Source of the DNA: Pseudomonas oryzagri
GTDB lineage: Bacteria > Pseudomonadota > Gammaproteobacteria > Pseudomonadales > Pseudomonadaceae
Direction: 5' to 3'
NCBI RefSeq assembly: GCF_020831405.1
Contig: NZ_JAJHPU010000043.1
Span: forward strand, 124,001 to 188,000
DNA: 64,000 nt
Part shown: piece by piece, positions 49,687 through 60,053 of the stretch
How the letters are laid out: each line of letters opens with the position of its first letter
Numbering within the stretch: the stretch's first letter is position 1
Program-made: the position numbers and the translations under genes
The notes under the pieces: model-generated
The model's input: the letters and a program-made list of their open reading frames with translations, nothing else
Told to the model about the DNA's origin: nothing
The model's database searches: none

Positions 49687-51122
49687 GGGCTGGCCTTGCA
49701 AGTGGTGGGCACGGCTCTGGTGGAGATCATCAGAATCAGCAGAAAGGCGAACATGCCGTTCTTCATGAGAAAGAAAACGAGATTGTCCGAGTCGGAAAGT
49801 ATGAGGATCAGGCAGGCATTGGATACGAAGGGAATCATCAGCGCGCGCGGGTCTTCGGGCTGAAGCCGCAGACACAGATCGTTTACCTTGCCAATCAGGA
49901 AGCCGGCGACGAGAAAGAGCGAGATCGGCAGCACGGGGCCGAAATTGAGCAGCCCTTCGCCATACAGTCCGAATACCCGGCTGTTGCGTATGTTCCCGTA
50001 TGAAAGGATGGGGTCGACCATTCTGCCGTAGAACAGTTCGGCGCCCGCGGTGTTCTTCGATGCGGGGAACGGGTTGTCTATGAACGGCATCACCTTGAAC
50101 AGGGCATTCATGTAGGTGGAGCCGAATTTCAGATCGTAGGTATCCGAGTACAGGTATTCGTGGAGTATGTAGGCATGCACCCCGGCTCTTGAGAAATCCT
50201 CGAGCAATATCCCTTGTACGGGATTGCCATCGAATCTTCCCGAGTCCTCTACGGTGTATTGGCCGCTGAATGCCTCGACGCCGAAGCTTTTATACACGGC
50301 ATAGGTGACCATGAACGAGAACAGGAAAGCCAGGCCGATCAGGTAGTGTCTGAGTCTAAGTTTGAAGTAAACAAGATGGATTATTCCGGCTGCCCAGAAT
50401 ATCCCCCATATCGTGTTGCTGCGGCTGCCGCGGAATCCGCCGAAGAGCAGTTTCAGAAGGAAGAAGACCAGCAGCAGGGCGTAGACCAGCCAGGCCTTTT
50501 TCCTGATTGTCTCGCGGTCGGTAAGCAGGACGAAGGAGATGAAAGCGAGGATGGGAAAGGCTTCTGCCAGCATGAAGGTGGAGCCTAGCCCCTTGAATGT
50601 TGCCCGCTCCTCGGACCAGGTCGACAGGTAGCCATAGATCCCGCCGAACTGGAGGAAAATATAAGCCTGGGTGGCCAGGGAAAGCCCCATGAATATCATG
50701 CAGATGGCCGGGAGGTTTTTCTTGTTGATTCCCCAGGCAGGCAGTGGCTCGGCATTTTGTGACTGGCTCAGGTTTATGCCGATAAGAAGCGCCAGCGTGC
50801 AGACTGTATAGATCCATGACGTGTAGATAAGCCAGGGCTGCCAGTCGATCTCCTTGGGGGAGTATTCAATATATTTGTCCCAGACAACGCTTGCCAGCGG
50901 CGATATGGCGATGCTCCAGATCATGATCAGGGCGACCAGTGGGGCGGGATGAAAGATCGAGCCGCCGTGAGCAATGCTCCTGAATATTATGAACAGCAGG
51001 ATGGTGGAGGATATGGCGATCTGCGGGAAGAAAGGCACCGCCTTCAGTCCACCGGCCACCAGGCAGGCGGAAGTCGTCACCAGCCCGGCAATTAGTGCAA
51101 GGTGCGTATATTTGGTTTCCAT
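49683..51122 (-). CDS. wzy: Wzy-like polysaccharide polymerase, locus 2
   Basis: This 479-residue protein has 10-12 membrane helices and a long extracytoplasmic loop at about 285-380 (YTVEDSGRFDGNPVQGI, MPFIDNPFPASKNTAG). FFLLKLLFGGFRGSRSNTIW resembles the RG-rich loop of O-antigen polymerases. Sequence similarity of Wzy proteins is always low, so the call rests on topology and context between Wzx and GT genes. Confidence 0.82.
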   Translation of the reverse strand: METKYTHLALIAGLVTTSACLVAGGLKAVPFFPQIAISSTILLFIIFRSIAHGGSIFHPAPLVALIMIWSIAISPLASVVWDKYIEYSPKEIDWQPWLIYTSWIYTVCTLALLIGINLSQSQNAEPLPAWGINKKNLPAICMIFMGLSLATQAYIFLQFGGIYGYLSTWSEERATFKGLGSTFMLAEAFPILAFISFVLLTDRETIRKKAWLVYALLLVFFLLKLLFGGFRGSRSNTIWGIFWAAGIIHLVYFKLRLRHYLIGLAFLFSFMVTYAVYKSFGVEAFSGQYTVEDSGRFDGNPVQGILLEDFSRAGVHAYILHEYLYSDTYDLKFGSTYMNALFKVMPFIDNPFPASKNTAGAELFYGRMVDPILSYGNIRNSRVFGLYGEGLLNFGPVLPISLFLVAGFLIGKVNDLCLRLQPEDPRALMIPFVSNACLILILSDSDNLVFFLMKNGMFAFLLILMISTRAVPTTCKASP

Positions 51123-51161
51123 TTTGTTATGCCCGTCTTATGGTGTTCCCTTACGGTGCAA

Positions 51162-52343
51162 TCAGGCCGGCGAGTCCAGAATCGCGCTCGATTTACGGCT
51201 CTGCTGGGTGGCATACAAGGCGTTGAAGGCAAAGAGTGTCAGCGAGGAAACCAGGTAGGCGGCCGCTGCCCCGCTCAGCGAGAACTTCATGATCAGCAGG
51301 GGACTCAGCGCCGCCGTCGCAACCGTCGAAATGAGGGCGGCCGTCAGGATCTTGGTGAATTGCCGATTCGCCACCAGTACTGCATTGAGCAGCGTCGACA
51401 TGAAGTGCAAGCCCCCGGCGATACCGATCATCGCCAATATCGAATAGGAGTAGCTCGGGGTGGTCTTGTAGATGATTCTTATCGTCGGCTCGGCCAGCAG
51501 CATCATGAAAGCCAGGTAACCGCTCGAATAGGCGATGAAGAACAGCCAGGTATTCTTGGGTATGCCGCCCTGCGGTATCTTGGGAATTACCGCCTGGCAG
51601 ATCGAGGTGATCGGCAAGGTGGCGAACGAAATGAAATAGGTGAGCATCACGAACTCGGCGAGTGCCTGTGCGTCGAGAAGGTGATTGATCGATATTCTGG
51701 GGATGCTCACGTTCAGGCTCACGATGAAGGAGCCCAGTGCCAGGGGAATGCCCACCTTGATGATGTCCAGCGGTCCCGTATCGCGGATTTCGTCCTTTTC
51801 CGTGTGCCTTCTGTCGTAGGCGAAGTAGACGACCATTATCGACAGCGGGTAGGCGAACATCATCCCGGTGTCCCTGACCCCGAGTGCGTAGAGTGCGCAG
51901 AACAGCGCGGCGAACAAGGCCAGCTTGGCCACTTTGGAGACGCTGTATCTCGCCAGAATGCGCGCTCTCACCCAGCTTCCGTAGCTGAGCTCGGAAAGGT
52001 TGTCGGCCAGCTTGATGAGAAATACCAGGGTGGCTACTTCGTGATCGCCATCGCTGGTCGCCATGACGGCCAGATAGAAGAGCATCAGCATCAGCCAGCC
52101 GGCCTGCTGGGCACGCCGGTAGGCAGCGAGGCTGTGCTCCCCGTCGCGGTCCGAGGCGATGGAGTTCCTGACCCCGAAGCTGGTGAGGATGGCGGCCGGC
52201 GAGAACAGTGCGAGGTAGTAGGAGTAGGCGCCGGCGGCTTCCAGGGATATCAGCCGGGAAAACAGCACCAGCACCGACCATTGCGCCATGGCATAGGCGG
52301 CGGCCCCGCAGACATGGAACAGCGCCTCCTTCTTCAGGCTCAT
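51162..52343 (-). CDS. wzx: Wzx-like flippase, locus 2
   Basis: This 393-residue protein has about 12 membrane helices of the polysaccharide transporter type. [20 protein letters not shown] near the start and [20 protein letters not shown] are typical of the PST family. ATG 52343 overlaps the epimerase stop (ATGA). It would flip the second lipid-linked repeat unit. It is unrelated at sight to the flippase of locus 1, as expected for two different polymers. Confidence 0.88.
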   Translation of the reverse strand: MSLKKEALFHVCGAAAYAMAQWSVLVLFSRLISLEAAGAYSYYLALFSPAAILTSFGVRNSIASDRDGEHSLAAYRRAQQAGWLMLMLFYLAVMATSDGDHEVATLVFLIKLADNLSELSYGSWVRARILARYSVSKVAKLALFAALFCALYALGVRDTGMMFAYPLSIMVVYFAYDRRHTEKDEIRDTGPLDIIKVGIPLALGSFIVSLNVSIPRISINHLLDAQALAEFVMLTYFISFATLPITSICQAVIPKIPQGGIPKNTWLFFIAYSSGYLAFMMLLAEPTIRIIYKTTPSYSYSILAMIGIAGGLHFMSTLLNAVLVANRQFTKILTAALISTVATAALSPLLIMKFSLSGAAAAYLVSSLTLFAFNALYATQQSRKSSAILDSPA

Positions 52344-53395
52344 TTTCGCGGACTTCCCTGCACCTGCCCGGCCTTGAGGAAATCCATGTACCAGGGCATG
52401 GCGGCTTCGATGCCACGGGCGATCTCGAACCCTGGCGCATAGTCGAGCAGCCGGCGGGCTTTGCCGATGTCCGCCAGGGAATGCCTGACATCGCCGGGGC
52501 GGAAATCGCGGTAGAGCGGCGGCCTGGAGTAGGCGACGCCGTTGTTCTCCAGGGCGGTCTTCAGGGTGCAGAACAGCTGGTTGAGCGTGGTTCTCGCGCC
52601 AACGGCGACGTTGTAGACCTGATTGCGGGCGGCGGGCTCGGTGATCGTGGCCGCCAGCAGGTTGGCCTGCACGGTGTTGTCGATGTAGCAGAAGTCGCGG
52701 CTGGTTTCGCCGTCGCCGTTTATATGGATGTCCTGGTTGCCGATCATCGCCGCAGCCCAGCGCGGGATCACCGCCGCGTAGGCGCCGTTCGGGTCCTGGC
52801 GTTTGCCGAACACATTGAAGTAGCGCAGGCCGATGCTGGCGAAGTCGTAGGTGCGCGCGAACACCTCGGCATACAGCTCGTTGACGTATTTGGTTACGGC
52901 ATAGGGCGACAGGGGCTTGCCGATCACGTCTTCCTGCTTGGGCAGGGCGGGATGGTCGCCATAGGTCGAGCTGCTGGCGGCGTAGACGAAGCTCTGCACG
53001 CGGGCATCGCGCGCGGCCACCAGCATGTTCAGAAAGCCGGTGATGTTCGTGGCGTTGGTCGTCACGGGATCTTCGATCGAGCGGGGCACCGAACCGAGCG
53101 CGGCCTGGTGGAGCACATAATCGACGCCTTCGCAGGCCATCCGGCAGTCGTTCGGCTGGCGGATATCGCCCGGGATGAAATGGAAGCGCGACCATTGCTC
53201 GTCCGTCACCAGGCTGCGCACCTCGTCGAGGTTGCGCGCGTGCCCGGTGGCGAAGTTGTCCAGGCCGACCACGCGCTGGTCGAGTCTGAGCAGGGCTTCC
53301 AGCAGGTTGGAGCCGATGAAGCCGGCGACCCCGGTGATCAACCAGGTTCGCGGCGTGGCGGGGAGTTCGTTCAGCAGGGTTTCAAAGCGGCGCAT
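52340..53395 (-). CDS. wbpP: UDP-N-acetylhexosamine 4-epimerase (WbpP/TviC type)
   Basis: This 351-residue SDR enzyme has the extended N-terminus of WbpP/TviC ([20 protein letters not shown]), the NAD motif [28 protein letters not shown], the YxxxK site [11 protein letters not shown], and [20 protein letters not shown]. It interconverts UDP-GlcNAc/GalNAc or their uronates. With the dehydrogenase 38 bases upstream it makes UDP-GalNAcA, as in Vi antigen and P. aeruginosa O6 synthesis. Confidence 0.93.
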   Translation of the reverse strand: MRRFETLLNELPATPRTWLITGVAGFIGSNLLEALLRLDQRVVGLDNFATGHARNLDEVRSLVTDEQWSRFHFIPGDIRQPNDCRMACEGVDYVLHQAALGSVPRSIEDPVTTNATNITGFLNMLVAARDARVQSFVYAASSSTYGDHPALPKQEDVIGKPLSPYAVTKYVNELYAEVFARTYDFASIGLRYFNVFGKRQDPNGAYAAVIPRWAAAMIGNQDIHINGDGETSRDFCYIDNTVQANLLAATITEPAARNQVYNVAVGARTTLNQLFCTLKTALENNGVAYSRPPLYRDFRPGDVRHSLADIGKARRLLDYAPGFEIARGIEAAMPWYMDFLKAGQVQGSPRK

Positions 53396-53433
53396 CGGGG
53401 CTGCTCCATCAGGGGGGCGGGGGGACGAATCCG

Positions 53434-54711
53434 TTACAGGCGAAGGTCCGACTCTTCCGGCGCCAGCAGGTACTTGATGTCGTAGAGCACGTGTTCGGCC
53501 TTGCCGTACTTGCGGATGTTCTCGGCCCCCAGACTGCGGAACTCGTTGTGCGCGACGGCGAGGATGATGCCGTCGTAGGCCTCGATGGCCGGCTCGGCAA
53601 CCGGCGTGATGCCGTACTCGTGCTGGGCTTCGCCGATGCTCACCCAGGGGTCGTAGACGTCGGCGTTGATGTGGTACTCGGCCAGCTCGCCGAGGATGTC
53701 GATCACCTTGGTGTTGCGCAGGTCCGGGCAGTTCTCCTTGAAGGTCAGGCCCAGGACCAGCACGTTGGCGCCCTCCACGCAGATCCGCCGCTTGAGCATG
53801 GCCTTGACCAGCTGCGACACCACGTAGGCGCCCATGCCGTCGTTGAGGCGACGGCCGGCGAGGATGATCTCCGGGTGATAGCCGATGCTCTGCGCCTTGT
53901 GGGTCAGGTAGTAGGGGTCGACGCCGATGCAGTGACCGCCGACCAGGCCGGGCCGGAAGGGCAGGAAGTTCCACTTGGTGCCGGCGGCCTTGAGCACTTC
54001 CTCGGTGTCGATGCCCAGCTTGTTGAAGATGATCGCCAGCTCGTTGATCAGCGCGATGTTGAGGTCGCGTTGGGTGTTCTCGATCACCTTGGCCGCCTCG
54101 GCGACCTTGATGCTGCTGGCCTTGTGGGTGCCGGCGGCGATGATCTGGCCGTACAGCGCATCGACCAGATCGGCGACTTCCGGGGTGGAGCCGGAGGTGA
54201 CTTTCTTGATGCTGGTGACGCGGTGTTCCTTGTCGCCCGGGTTGATGCGCTCGGGGCTGTAGCCGGCGTAGAAGTCGACGTTGAACTTCAGGCCCGATTC
54301 CTGCTCCAGCACCGGCACGCAGGCTTCCTCGGTGGCGCCCGGATACACGGTGGATTCGTAGATGACGATGTCGCCGGGCTTGAGCACGCGGCCGATGGTC
54401 TGCGAGGCCCTGACCAGCGGGGTGAGGTCGGGCTGCTTGTGCTCGTTGATGGGGGTGGGGACGGTGACGATGAAGGTGTTGCAGGCGGCCAGATCGGCCG
54501 AAGAGGCGCTGTAGGTCAGCAGGCGAGCTTCGCACAGCTCCTCGTTGCTGACTTCCAGGGTGGCGTCATGGCCGGCCCTGAGCGCGTCGATACGCGCCTG
54601 GCTGATGTCGAAACCGATGACGGGGCGGTGCTTGCTGAATTCGATGGCGAGCGGCAAACCGACGTAGCCGAGACCGATGATGGCGAGTTTGATGTCATCC
54701 GGTGCATGCAT
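53434..54711 (-). CDS. tviB: UDP-N-acetyl-hexosamine 6-dehydrogenase (WbpO/TviB type)
   Basis: This 425-residue protein has the nucleotide-binding motif [56 protein letters not shown] and the catalytic Cys in [19 protein letters not shown], followed by [15 protein letters not shown]. It oxidises UDP-GlcNAc or UDP-GalNAc to the uronate in two NAD-dependent steps. It is the first sugar gene after the export header of locus 2. Confidence 0.95.
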   Translation of the reverse strand: MHAPDDIKLAIIGLGYVGLPLAIEFSKHRPVIGFDISQARIDALRAGHDATLEVSNEELCEARLLTYSASSADLAACNTFIVTVPTPINEHKQPDLTPLVRASQTIGRVLKPGDIVIYESTVYPGATEEACVPVLEQESGLKFNVDFYAGYSPERINPGDKEHRVTSIKKVTSGSTPEVADLVDALYGQIIAAGTHKASSIKVAEAAKVIENTQRDLNIALINELAIIFNKLGIDTEEVLKAAGTKWNFLPFRPGLVGGHCIGVDPYYLTHKAQSIGYHPEIILAGRRLNDGMGAYVVSQLVKAMLKRRICVEGANVLVLGLTFKENCPDLRNTKVIDILGELAEYHINADVYDPWVSIGEAQHEYGITPVAEPAIEAYDGIILAVAHNEFRSLGAENIRKYGKAEHVLYDIKYLLAPEESDLRL

Positions 54712-54830
54712 GATGTTCGTCCAGATTGAGGGCCTGTGCTGATCGATTGGCCTTCCCTGGTCTGGTTTTTTTGCCGTGCGTCTTCCGGGCGCTCTCGGTA
54801 ATGCGGTTCGGTGGGTCGTGCGGAGGTTGT

Positions 54831-55556
54831 TCAGGAGAAGTGGCAGCTGGCGATTTGCCAGGGGTGATCGATGACCAGTTGCTCGGCATGGAAGGCGCCG
54901 ACGATGCGGGCGGCGTGCTGCATGCCTTCCACGAGTGCGGGCGGGCGGTGTTTAACGTTGTGGGCGTCGCTGGCGAGGATGGTGACCAGGCCCAGTTCGA
55001 GCAGGGTATTGGCGATCATCCGCGCGGGCTCGCCGAAGTGGCCGGCCACCGCGCTGGCGGTGACCTGCAGCAGGCAGCCCTGTTCGATGAAGGGCTTGAG
55101 CTTGCTCGGGCACTGCATGACCCCTTTGTTGCGCTCGGGGTGGGCGATCATCGGCACGATGTCGTGCTGCAGCAGCCATTCGGTCAGCCGTTCCGCCCCG
55201 AAGGGCACCTCGCTGTGCGGCAGTTCCAGCAGCAGCACCCGCTTGTCGTGCCAGGTGCCCAGGAAGGGCAGGGAGCCCTGCTCGATGCCGCGCATCAGCT
55301 CGGTGCCGTAGCGCACCTCGGCGGCGGCGGCGACCCGCAGCGGGATGTCTGCCTCCTGCAGTCCGTCCACCAGTCGCTGGCGGGCGGCGGCGATGCTGGC
55401 GAGGTCGTTGTCATAGCGCCCGGGGTGGATATGCGGGGTGCAGACCAGATGGGTAATGCCTTCCGCGACCGCCATGCGCGCCAGTTGCAAGGCGGTTTCC
55501 AGGTCCGGCGCACCGTCATCGATGCCCGGCAGCAGGTGATTGTGCAGGTCGATCAT
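54831..55556 (-). CDS. PHP-type tyrosine-protein phosphatase (copy 2)
   Basis: This 241-residue protein is a close paralog of the one at 28603-29328, with the same length and the motifs [36 protein letters not shown] and ILASDAHN. It would dephosphorylate the Wzc copy encoded 86 bases upstream. ATG 55556 is preferred over 55565 because AGG is better spaced and the paralog starts there. Confidence 0.93.
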   Translation of the reverse strand: MIDLHNHLLPGIDDGAPDLETALQLARMAVAEGITHLVCTPHIHPGRYDNDLASIAAARQRLVDGLQEADIPLRVAAAAEVRYGTELMRGIEQGSLPFLGTWHDKRVLLLELPHSEVPFGAERLTEWLLQHDIVPMIAHPERNKGVMQCPSKLKPFIEQGCLLQVTASAVAGHFGEPARMIANTLLELGLVTILASDAHNVKHRPPALVEGMQHAARIVGAFHAEQLVIDHPWQIASCHFS

Positions 55557-55642
55557 GGTGGACATCCTGATTTTCCATCGGGCGCCGACGCCAGGCGACG
55601 CGCATCCTCCCCCGGTGTTCGACGATCCTCTTCGCGGCGAAC

Positions 55643-57907
55643 TCAGACCTTTTGCGGCTTGGTGGCCGGCTTGCGGTTCGCCTCGCCGCTGTAGCCGTAA
55701 TAGTCGTAGTAACCACCGTAGTTATAGCCCTGTTTCTGGGCCTTATGGACGTCCACCTGGTTGAGCACCACGCCGGTCAGCGGCGAGTTGCTCTGCAGCA
55801 GTTGGCCGACACCTCTCTTGACCAGCGGGATGGCCGTGGCCTCGGACTTGATCACGTAGATCTGCGCATCGGCATGGATGGCCAGCACCGAGGCATCGCT
55901 GACCGCCTGGATCGGCGGCGAATCGATGATCACCCGGTCGTAGCGGCTCTTGAAGAACTCGATGAGCTTGGTGAAGTGCTCCGAGGACAGCAGTTCGAGC
56001 GGGTTCGGCGGCACCAGACCGGCGCACAGCATGTCGATGCCCTCGACGTTCCGGATGCAGTCTTCGATCCGCGCGGTGCCGGCGATCAGGTTGGCCAGGC
56101 CGGGGCTGCCCACCGGGAACTTGAAGTTCTTCGCCAGGGTCGGGCGGCGCAGGTCGGCATCGATCAGCAGGACCTTTTCCATCTGCCCGAAGGCGTAGGC
56201 CAGGTTGGCCGCCACGCTGCTCTTGCCTTCGCCGGGCAGGGAGGAGGTGACGACCAGGGTGCGGTGTCGCTGGTGCATGTCCGACAGCACCAGGCTGGTG
56301 CGGATCGTGCGGATCGCCTCGCTGAAGGCCTTGTCCTGGTCGCTGGTGAACAGCTGGGCGATCTCGCCGCGCTGGCGCCCCTTGATCAGGGGCAGGATGC
56401 CCAGTACCGGCAGGTTGAGCTTGGACTCGACGTCCTCGATGCTCTTGAAGGTGTTGTTGAGCATCTCCAGCACCAGGCAGAGACCGATGCCGGCCATCAG
56501 GGCGAGGACGCCGGCGAAGGAGACGATCAGGCTCCGTTGCGGGGAGATGGGAATGGTCGGCGGTGTGGCCCGGTCGACCACCCGTGCGCTGGCCGAATCC
56601 ATATCGGAGGTGGCCGTGGTCTCCTTCAGGCGGGTCATGAAGGTGTCGTACAGGGAGCGGTTGGCTTCCACCTCGCGCGCCAGCTCGCGGACCTGGAATT
56701 CCTTGCGGGAGATCTTCTGGATCTGCGCCTTGTTGGCTTCCACCGAGGCGCTCAGCGAGCTCTCGTTGGCCTGGGCCAGCTGGTAGTTGCGCTCGATGCC
56801 GGCGACGATCTGCTCCACCTGGGTGCGCAGGCTGGCGGAGGCCGCGTTGAGGTCGGAGCGGGCCGCCTCGATGGCCGGGTGGCGCTTGCCGTAGCGCTTG
56901 GACAGCTCGTCGACCTTGGCGCGGGCCCTGGCCTCCTCGGCCTTGAACTGCTGGATCAGCGGGTCGCCGAGCACCGCGGGGAGCGTGGCGAGCTTCTGCC
57001 AGCCGCCGCCGCGATTGGCCTGCACCTGGCGGTATTGGCTCTCCGCTTCGGCGCGCTGGCGGCGGGCGTCGATCATCCGGTCGCTGGTGGCCGACAGCTC
57101 GGCGGCGTTGATGGTCGACACGCCGTCGACGTCCACCAGGTTCTCCTGCTCGCGGAACGCCTGCAGCTTGCCTTCGGCTTCCTTGAGCTTGACGCGCAGC
57201 TCCTGCAGGCGGCTGTTCATCCAGTTGGTGGCGCTCATCGACATCTCCATGGATGCCTCGAGCTGGCTTTCGATGAAGCCGTCGGCCAGGGCGTTGGCGG
57301 CCTTGGCGGCGAGGCGGGGATCGTCCATGTCGACCTGCACCTTGACCAGCTGGCTCTTGCCCAGCGGCGCGATGCTCACCCGCTTCATGAAGGCCTTGGT
57401 GACCTCGTCGAGAATCTTGGCCTCGACCGGGTCGACGCTGTCCTCCTCCAGATCTTCCGGGAGGGTGACCGGAATGGCCTGGCCGATATCGAAGCCGCTC
57501 AGCAGACCCTTGATGTCGATCAGGGGCGCCGGCTGCTGGCGCGGGTCGAAAGCGGGGTGGGTGGTCAGGTTCAGCTTCTTGACCACGCGCTCGGCAAGGC
57601 CGCGGGACCTCAGCAGTTCGAATTGGGTTTGCAGGTATTCGTAGCCGGCCCCTTCGATGCCGTAGACCTGCTCGATGGAAACGACATTGGCCTTTTTCTG
57701 CTCGATCAGCAGCGTGCTGCCCGCCCGGTAGGTCGGCGTGATGGCGAAGGTTCCCAACGCCGCCACCATCGTCACGATCGATACCAGGGCCAGGATGCTC
57801 CACTTTCGCCGCCAGATGGTTCGCCATGCCTGCAGCAGGTCTGGGGCGTCATTCTCCAGTCGCCGGGCGATCCAGGTGCGTTCTTTGGGAGCAGCTGTTG
57901 TGTCCAT
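55643..57907 (-). CDS. wzc: Wzc-like polysaccharide co-polymerase / tyrosine autokinase (copy 2)
   Basis: This 754-residue protein has the same layout as copy 1: Wzz domain, helices at about 38-58 and 443-465, Walker A SSLPGEGKSSVAANLA, A' VLLIDADLRRP, B DRVIIDSPP, and the tyrosine cluster YNYGGYYDYYGYSGE followed by an extra Lys/Pro tail. Long stretches match copy 1, so the two arose by duplication or shared transfer. It starts 23 bases after the OPX gene. Confidence 0.96.
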   Translation of the reverse strand: MDTTAAPKERTWIARRLENDAPDLLQAWRTIWRRKWSILALVSIVTMVAALGTFAITPTYRAGSTLLIEQKKANVVSIEQVYGIEGAGYEYLQTQFELLRSRGLAERVVKKLNLTTHPAFDPRQQPAPLIDIKGLLSGFDIGQAIPVTLPEDLEEDSVDPVEAKILDEVTKAFMKRVSIAPLGKSQLVKVQVDMDDPRLAAKAANALADGFIESQLEASMEMSMSATNWMNSRLQELRVKLKEAEGKLQAFREQENLVDVDGVSTINAAELSATSDRMIDARRQRAEAESQYRQVQANRGGGWQKLATLPAVLGDPLIQQFKAEEARARAKVDELSKRYGKRHPAIEAARSDLNAASASLRTQVEQIVAGIERNYQLAQANESSLSASVEANKAQIQKISRKEFQVRELAREVEANRSLYDTFMTRLKETTATSDMDSASARVVDRATPPTIPISPQRSLIVSFAGVLALMAGIGLCLVLEMLNNTFKSIEDVESKLNLPVLGILPLIKGRQRGEIAQLFTSDQDKAFSEAIRTIRTSLVLSDMHQRHRTLVVTSSLPGEGKSSVAANLAYAFGQMEKVLLIDADLRRPTLAKNFKFPVGSPGLANLIAGTARIEDCIRNVEGIDMLCAGLVPPNPLELLSSEHFTKLIEFFKSRYDRVIIDSPPIQAVSDASVLAIHADAQIYVIKSEATAIPLVKRGVGQLLQSNSPLTGVVLNQVDVHKAQKQGYNYGGYYDYYGYSGEANRKPATKPQKV

Positions 57908-57930
57908 TTGAAAGGCTCCACTTCGATTGT

Positions 57931-58476
57931 TCAGAAAAAGCCCTGATCAATATTGATGGTGTCGCCAGGCATCACAGTGGTATCCAGCGTGGCCTCTACG
58001 GCCCGCCGCTGTGGGTCTTGGTCGCGGATGATGGTGATGCGGTTGACCGAGGCGCGCTCGGTGAGCCCACCGGCCAGTGCAACGGCGCGGCGCAGGGTCA
58101 GGCCGGGCTGGAACGGGTAGCCGCCGGGCGTCTTGACCTCGCCGCTGATAAAGAAGTCGCGATACTTGAGGATGCTGACCGATACGCGAGGGTCGGTCAG
58201 GTATTCGTCCCCCTTGAGGCGATCGGTGAGCATGCGTTCGATCTCTGCCGCCGTCTTGCCCTTGGCCCGCACATCGCCCAGGAACGGGTAGGAGAAGATG
58301 CCGGCGTCGTTGAGACGGATCTCTTCGAAGCTGAGGTCCGGCTCGCCAAACACGCTGATGCGGATGATGTCGCCGGAGGCCAGTTTGTAGGTGGAGTCGC
58401 TCTCGGCCTGTGCGCCGCCACCGCTGAGGATTGCCAGGATCACGCTCAGGGCCAGGATGAGGTTACGGAGTAGCAT
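57931..58476 (-). CDS. Outer-membrane polysaccharide export protein, short OPX type (copy 2)
   Basis: This 181-residue protein has a signal peptide ending GGGAQA, Poly_export domain STYKLASGDIIRISVFGE and SLBB domain FISGEVKTPGGYPFQPGL. It is nearly the same as copy 1 in length and sequence. No outer-membrane barrel gene accompanies it, so it may share the barrel encoded at 32394-33557 or use another. Confidence 0.94.
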   Translation of the reverse strand: MLLRNLILALSVILAILSGGGAQAESDSTYKLASGDIIRISVFGEPDLSFEEIRLNDAGIFSYPFLGDVRAKGKTAAEIERMLTDRLKGDEYLTDPRVSVSILKYRDFFISGEVKTPGGYPFQPGLTLRRAVALAGGLTERASVNRITIIRDQDPQRRAVEATLDTTVMPGDTINIDQGFF

Positions 58477-58666
58477 GACGCGATCTCTTTTCTGAGGCCG
58501 GGCAAGTCGCGGCGCTGTTGTCAGCGCCCGTATCCCTGCCGCAACCGACTGCTCGAGTTACAGGTCGTGTGCCGAAATTGCCCCGCGATCCGCCCGGGTG
58601 CCGGATCGTGCAGAGCACGATCCATGCAATGCCGTCCCCTGGGAGGGTGACGGGTCGTGCCCCGGA

Positions 58667-58981
58667 TCAGCTGCGGCTGGCGTTGCCATTGCCATGCCCG
58701 TTGCCGGGATTGGGTACGGCCGGAGTCGCAGGTATCGCCGGCGTGGCCGGAGTACCGGGGCCGCCCGGCACGGCCGGGGTCGCCGGAATCGCCGGCGTCG
58801 CGGAGTTGGTCGCCTGGGGTTGCTTGGCCGGGGTCGAGCGCTCGTTGGTCTTGCCCTCGTTGGCGGCCAACAGCATGGCGGCGCCCGTAGCCGACTGAGC
58901 GGGCGGGCTCTCGGGCGCCGCCAGTGCCTGGTGAGCAATCAGGGCCAAGGCCAGGGAAAGGGTGGTCAGGGGCTTGTACAT
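58667..58981 (-). CDS. Small secreted Pro/Ala-rich protein with C-terminal ASRS tail (copy 2)
   Basis: This 104-residue protein starts at ATG 58981 after AAGGAGTTTCGCC. A signal peptide (MYKPLTTLSLALALIAHQALA) is followed by a disordered region with repeats of ATPAIPATPAVP, then PNPGNGHGNGNASRS. It holds the same operon position as the longer protein of locus 1 and shares only the signal-peptide style, the Gly/Asn linker and the final NASRS. Function unknown. Confidence 0.8.
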   Translation of the reverse strand: MYKPLTTLSLALALIAHQALAAPESPPAQSATGAAMLLAANEGKTNERSTPAKQPQATNSATPAIPATPAVPGGPGTPATPAIPATPAVPNPGNGHGNGNASRS

Positions 58982-59924
58982 GGCGAAACTCCTTGCTGGC
59001 GCTGCAGCGAGGTGGGGTAACTCTGAAAAGCGGCGATCGCTGGTAATGCCATCGCGAGGTATCACGCAGGACGAGGGTGGCTTTTTCGAGTGCGTTGGGG
59101 GCGTTGAATGGGTGGGGAGGCATGCCTGCGACAGTTACAGGTCGCGCTCATCCTAAGCTTCGGATCCTGCCCGCCAGTGGGGGCTTTCTGCTGGCGGCGG
59201 AAGGTGACGATGGTGGGTCCATCCGGGATTTGCTCCAGGCGCTGCCTGGAAACGTGACGCAGAGTAGTGACCTCATGCAGGCATTCTTCGAATGCCAAAT
59301 CGCTATAACTAGATCAGACATCTTTAGTGTTGGTTTGTTTGGTAGTAATTAACTCCTAGGGTTTGTGGTTTCGTCGATTTTAATTCGCTTGGCATTGTCT
59401 TGTGAGTGCCGCCTGATGCCGAATAATGCGGTATTGATATATTCCGATTGGTTTTTGGTTGGGTCGGCTGGAACCGGTATTTTCGTTAGCAAGGCCGTTG
59501 TTCGGGACGATTGCTTATCTCATCGTTATTGCCACGCTTTTACCTGTTTCGACGCGATCCCCATCGCCGCCAATGTGGGCGTGGGAGCCATGCCGGGAGC
59601 ATTGCGATCAAGCTCGTCGAGGGTAAAGAGCATGCCTTTGTCACCCTGCCAAGGGCCCCGGGGCGGTTGCCCGGAACGCCCGTAACCCGCGTCCGACGCG
59701 GGCTGGGCGGCAAAGGGCCGCGAGGGGTGCGTCTGCCATCTGGTTTCTTTGCTCCAGCAGGAGCCGGGATTTCTTCGCCGCATGACCATAGCCGCCGGGC
59801 AAAGTGACAGACAATCGCGTGAACATCCGTGGCTCGCTATTGCAGCTGTAGATTTATAGCGGAATATTCTGGCGCGGAAGATTGCAAGGTTTGCGGTTTC
59901 CTGCATTTAACATGTCCATCCAGG

Positions 59925-59960
59925 CACGCTACCGCCCCAGGATTTTTTCGCCATATCCTG
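59925..59960 (-). promoter_or_regulatory. ops (RfaH recruitment) element with upstream stem-loop, locus 2
   Basis: GGCGGTAGCGTG on the minus strand (59936 to 59925) is identical to the element at 34628, and the CAGGA/TCCTG stem directly before it is conserved too, with a 13-base loop. More than 20 contiguous bases match between the two leaders, while the sequences beyond diverge. Confidence 0.9.
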
Positions 59961-60025
59961 AATGCGGTGTTTCAGTTTTGATGATATTCCGGGAGCGGGT
60001 GTATGGATGGTGTGTCTGAGAAGGA

Positions 60026-60053
60026 GTGTAGTGCGCTTTTGTAGGGCGTAAAG
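60026..60053 (-). promoter_or_regulatory. Possible sigma70 promoter of locus 2
   Basis: On the minus strand TTTACG (60053-60048) and TACACT (60031-60026) are separated by 16 bases and point towards the ops site about 65 bases downstream. Both boxes are partial matches, so this is only a candidate. Confidence 0.35.

Noticed and set aside
59077-59352. 91-codon plus-strand frame in the locus 2 leader
   Set aside because: No ribosome site, antisense to the expected leader and no recognisable motif.
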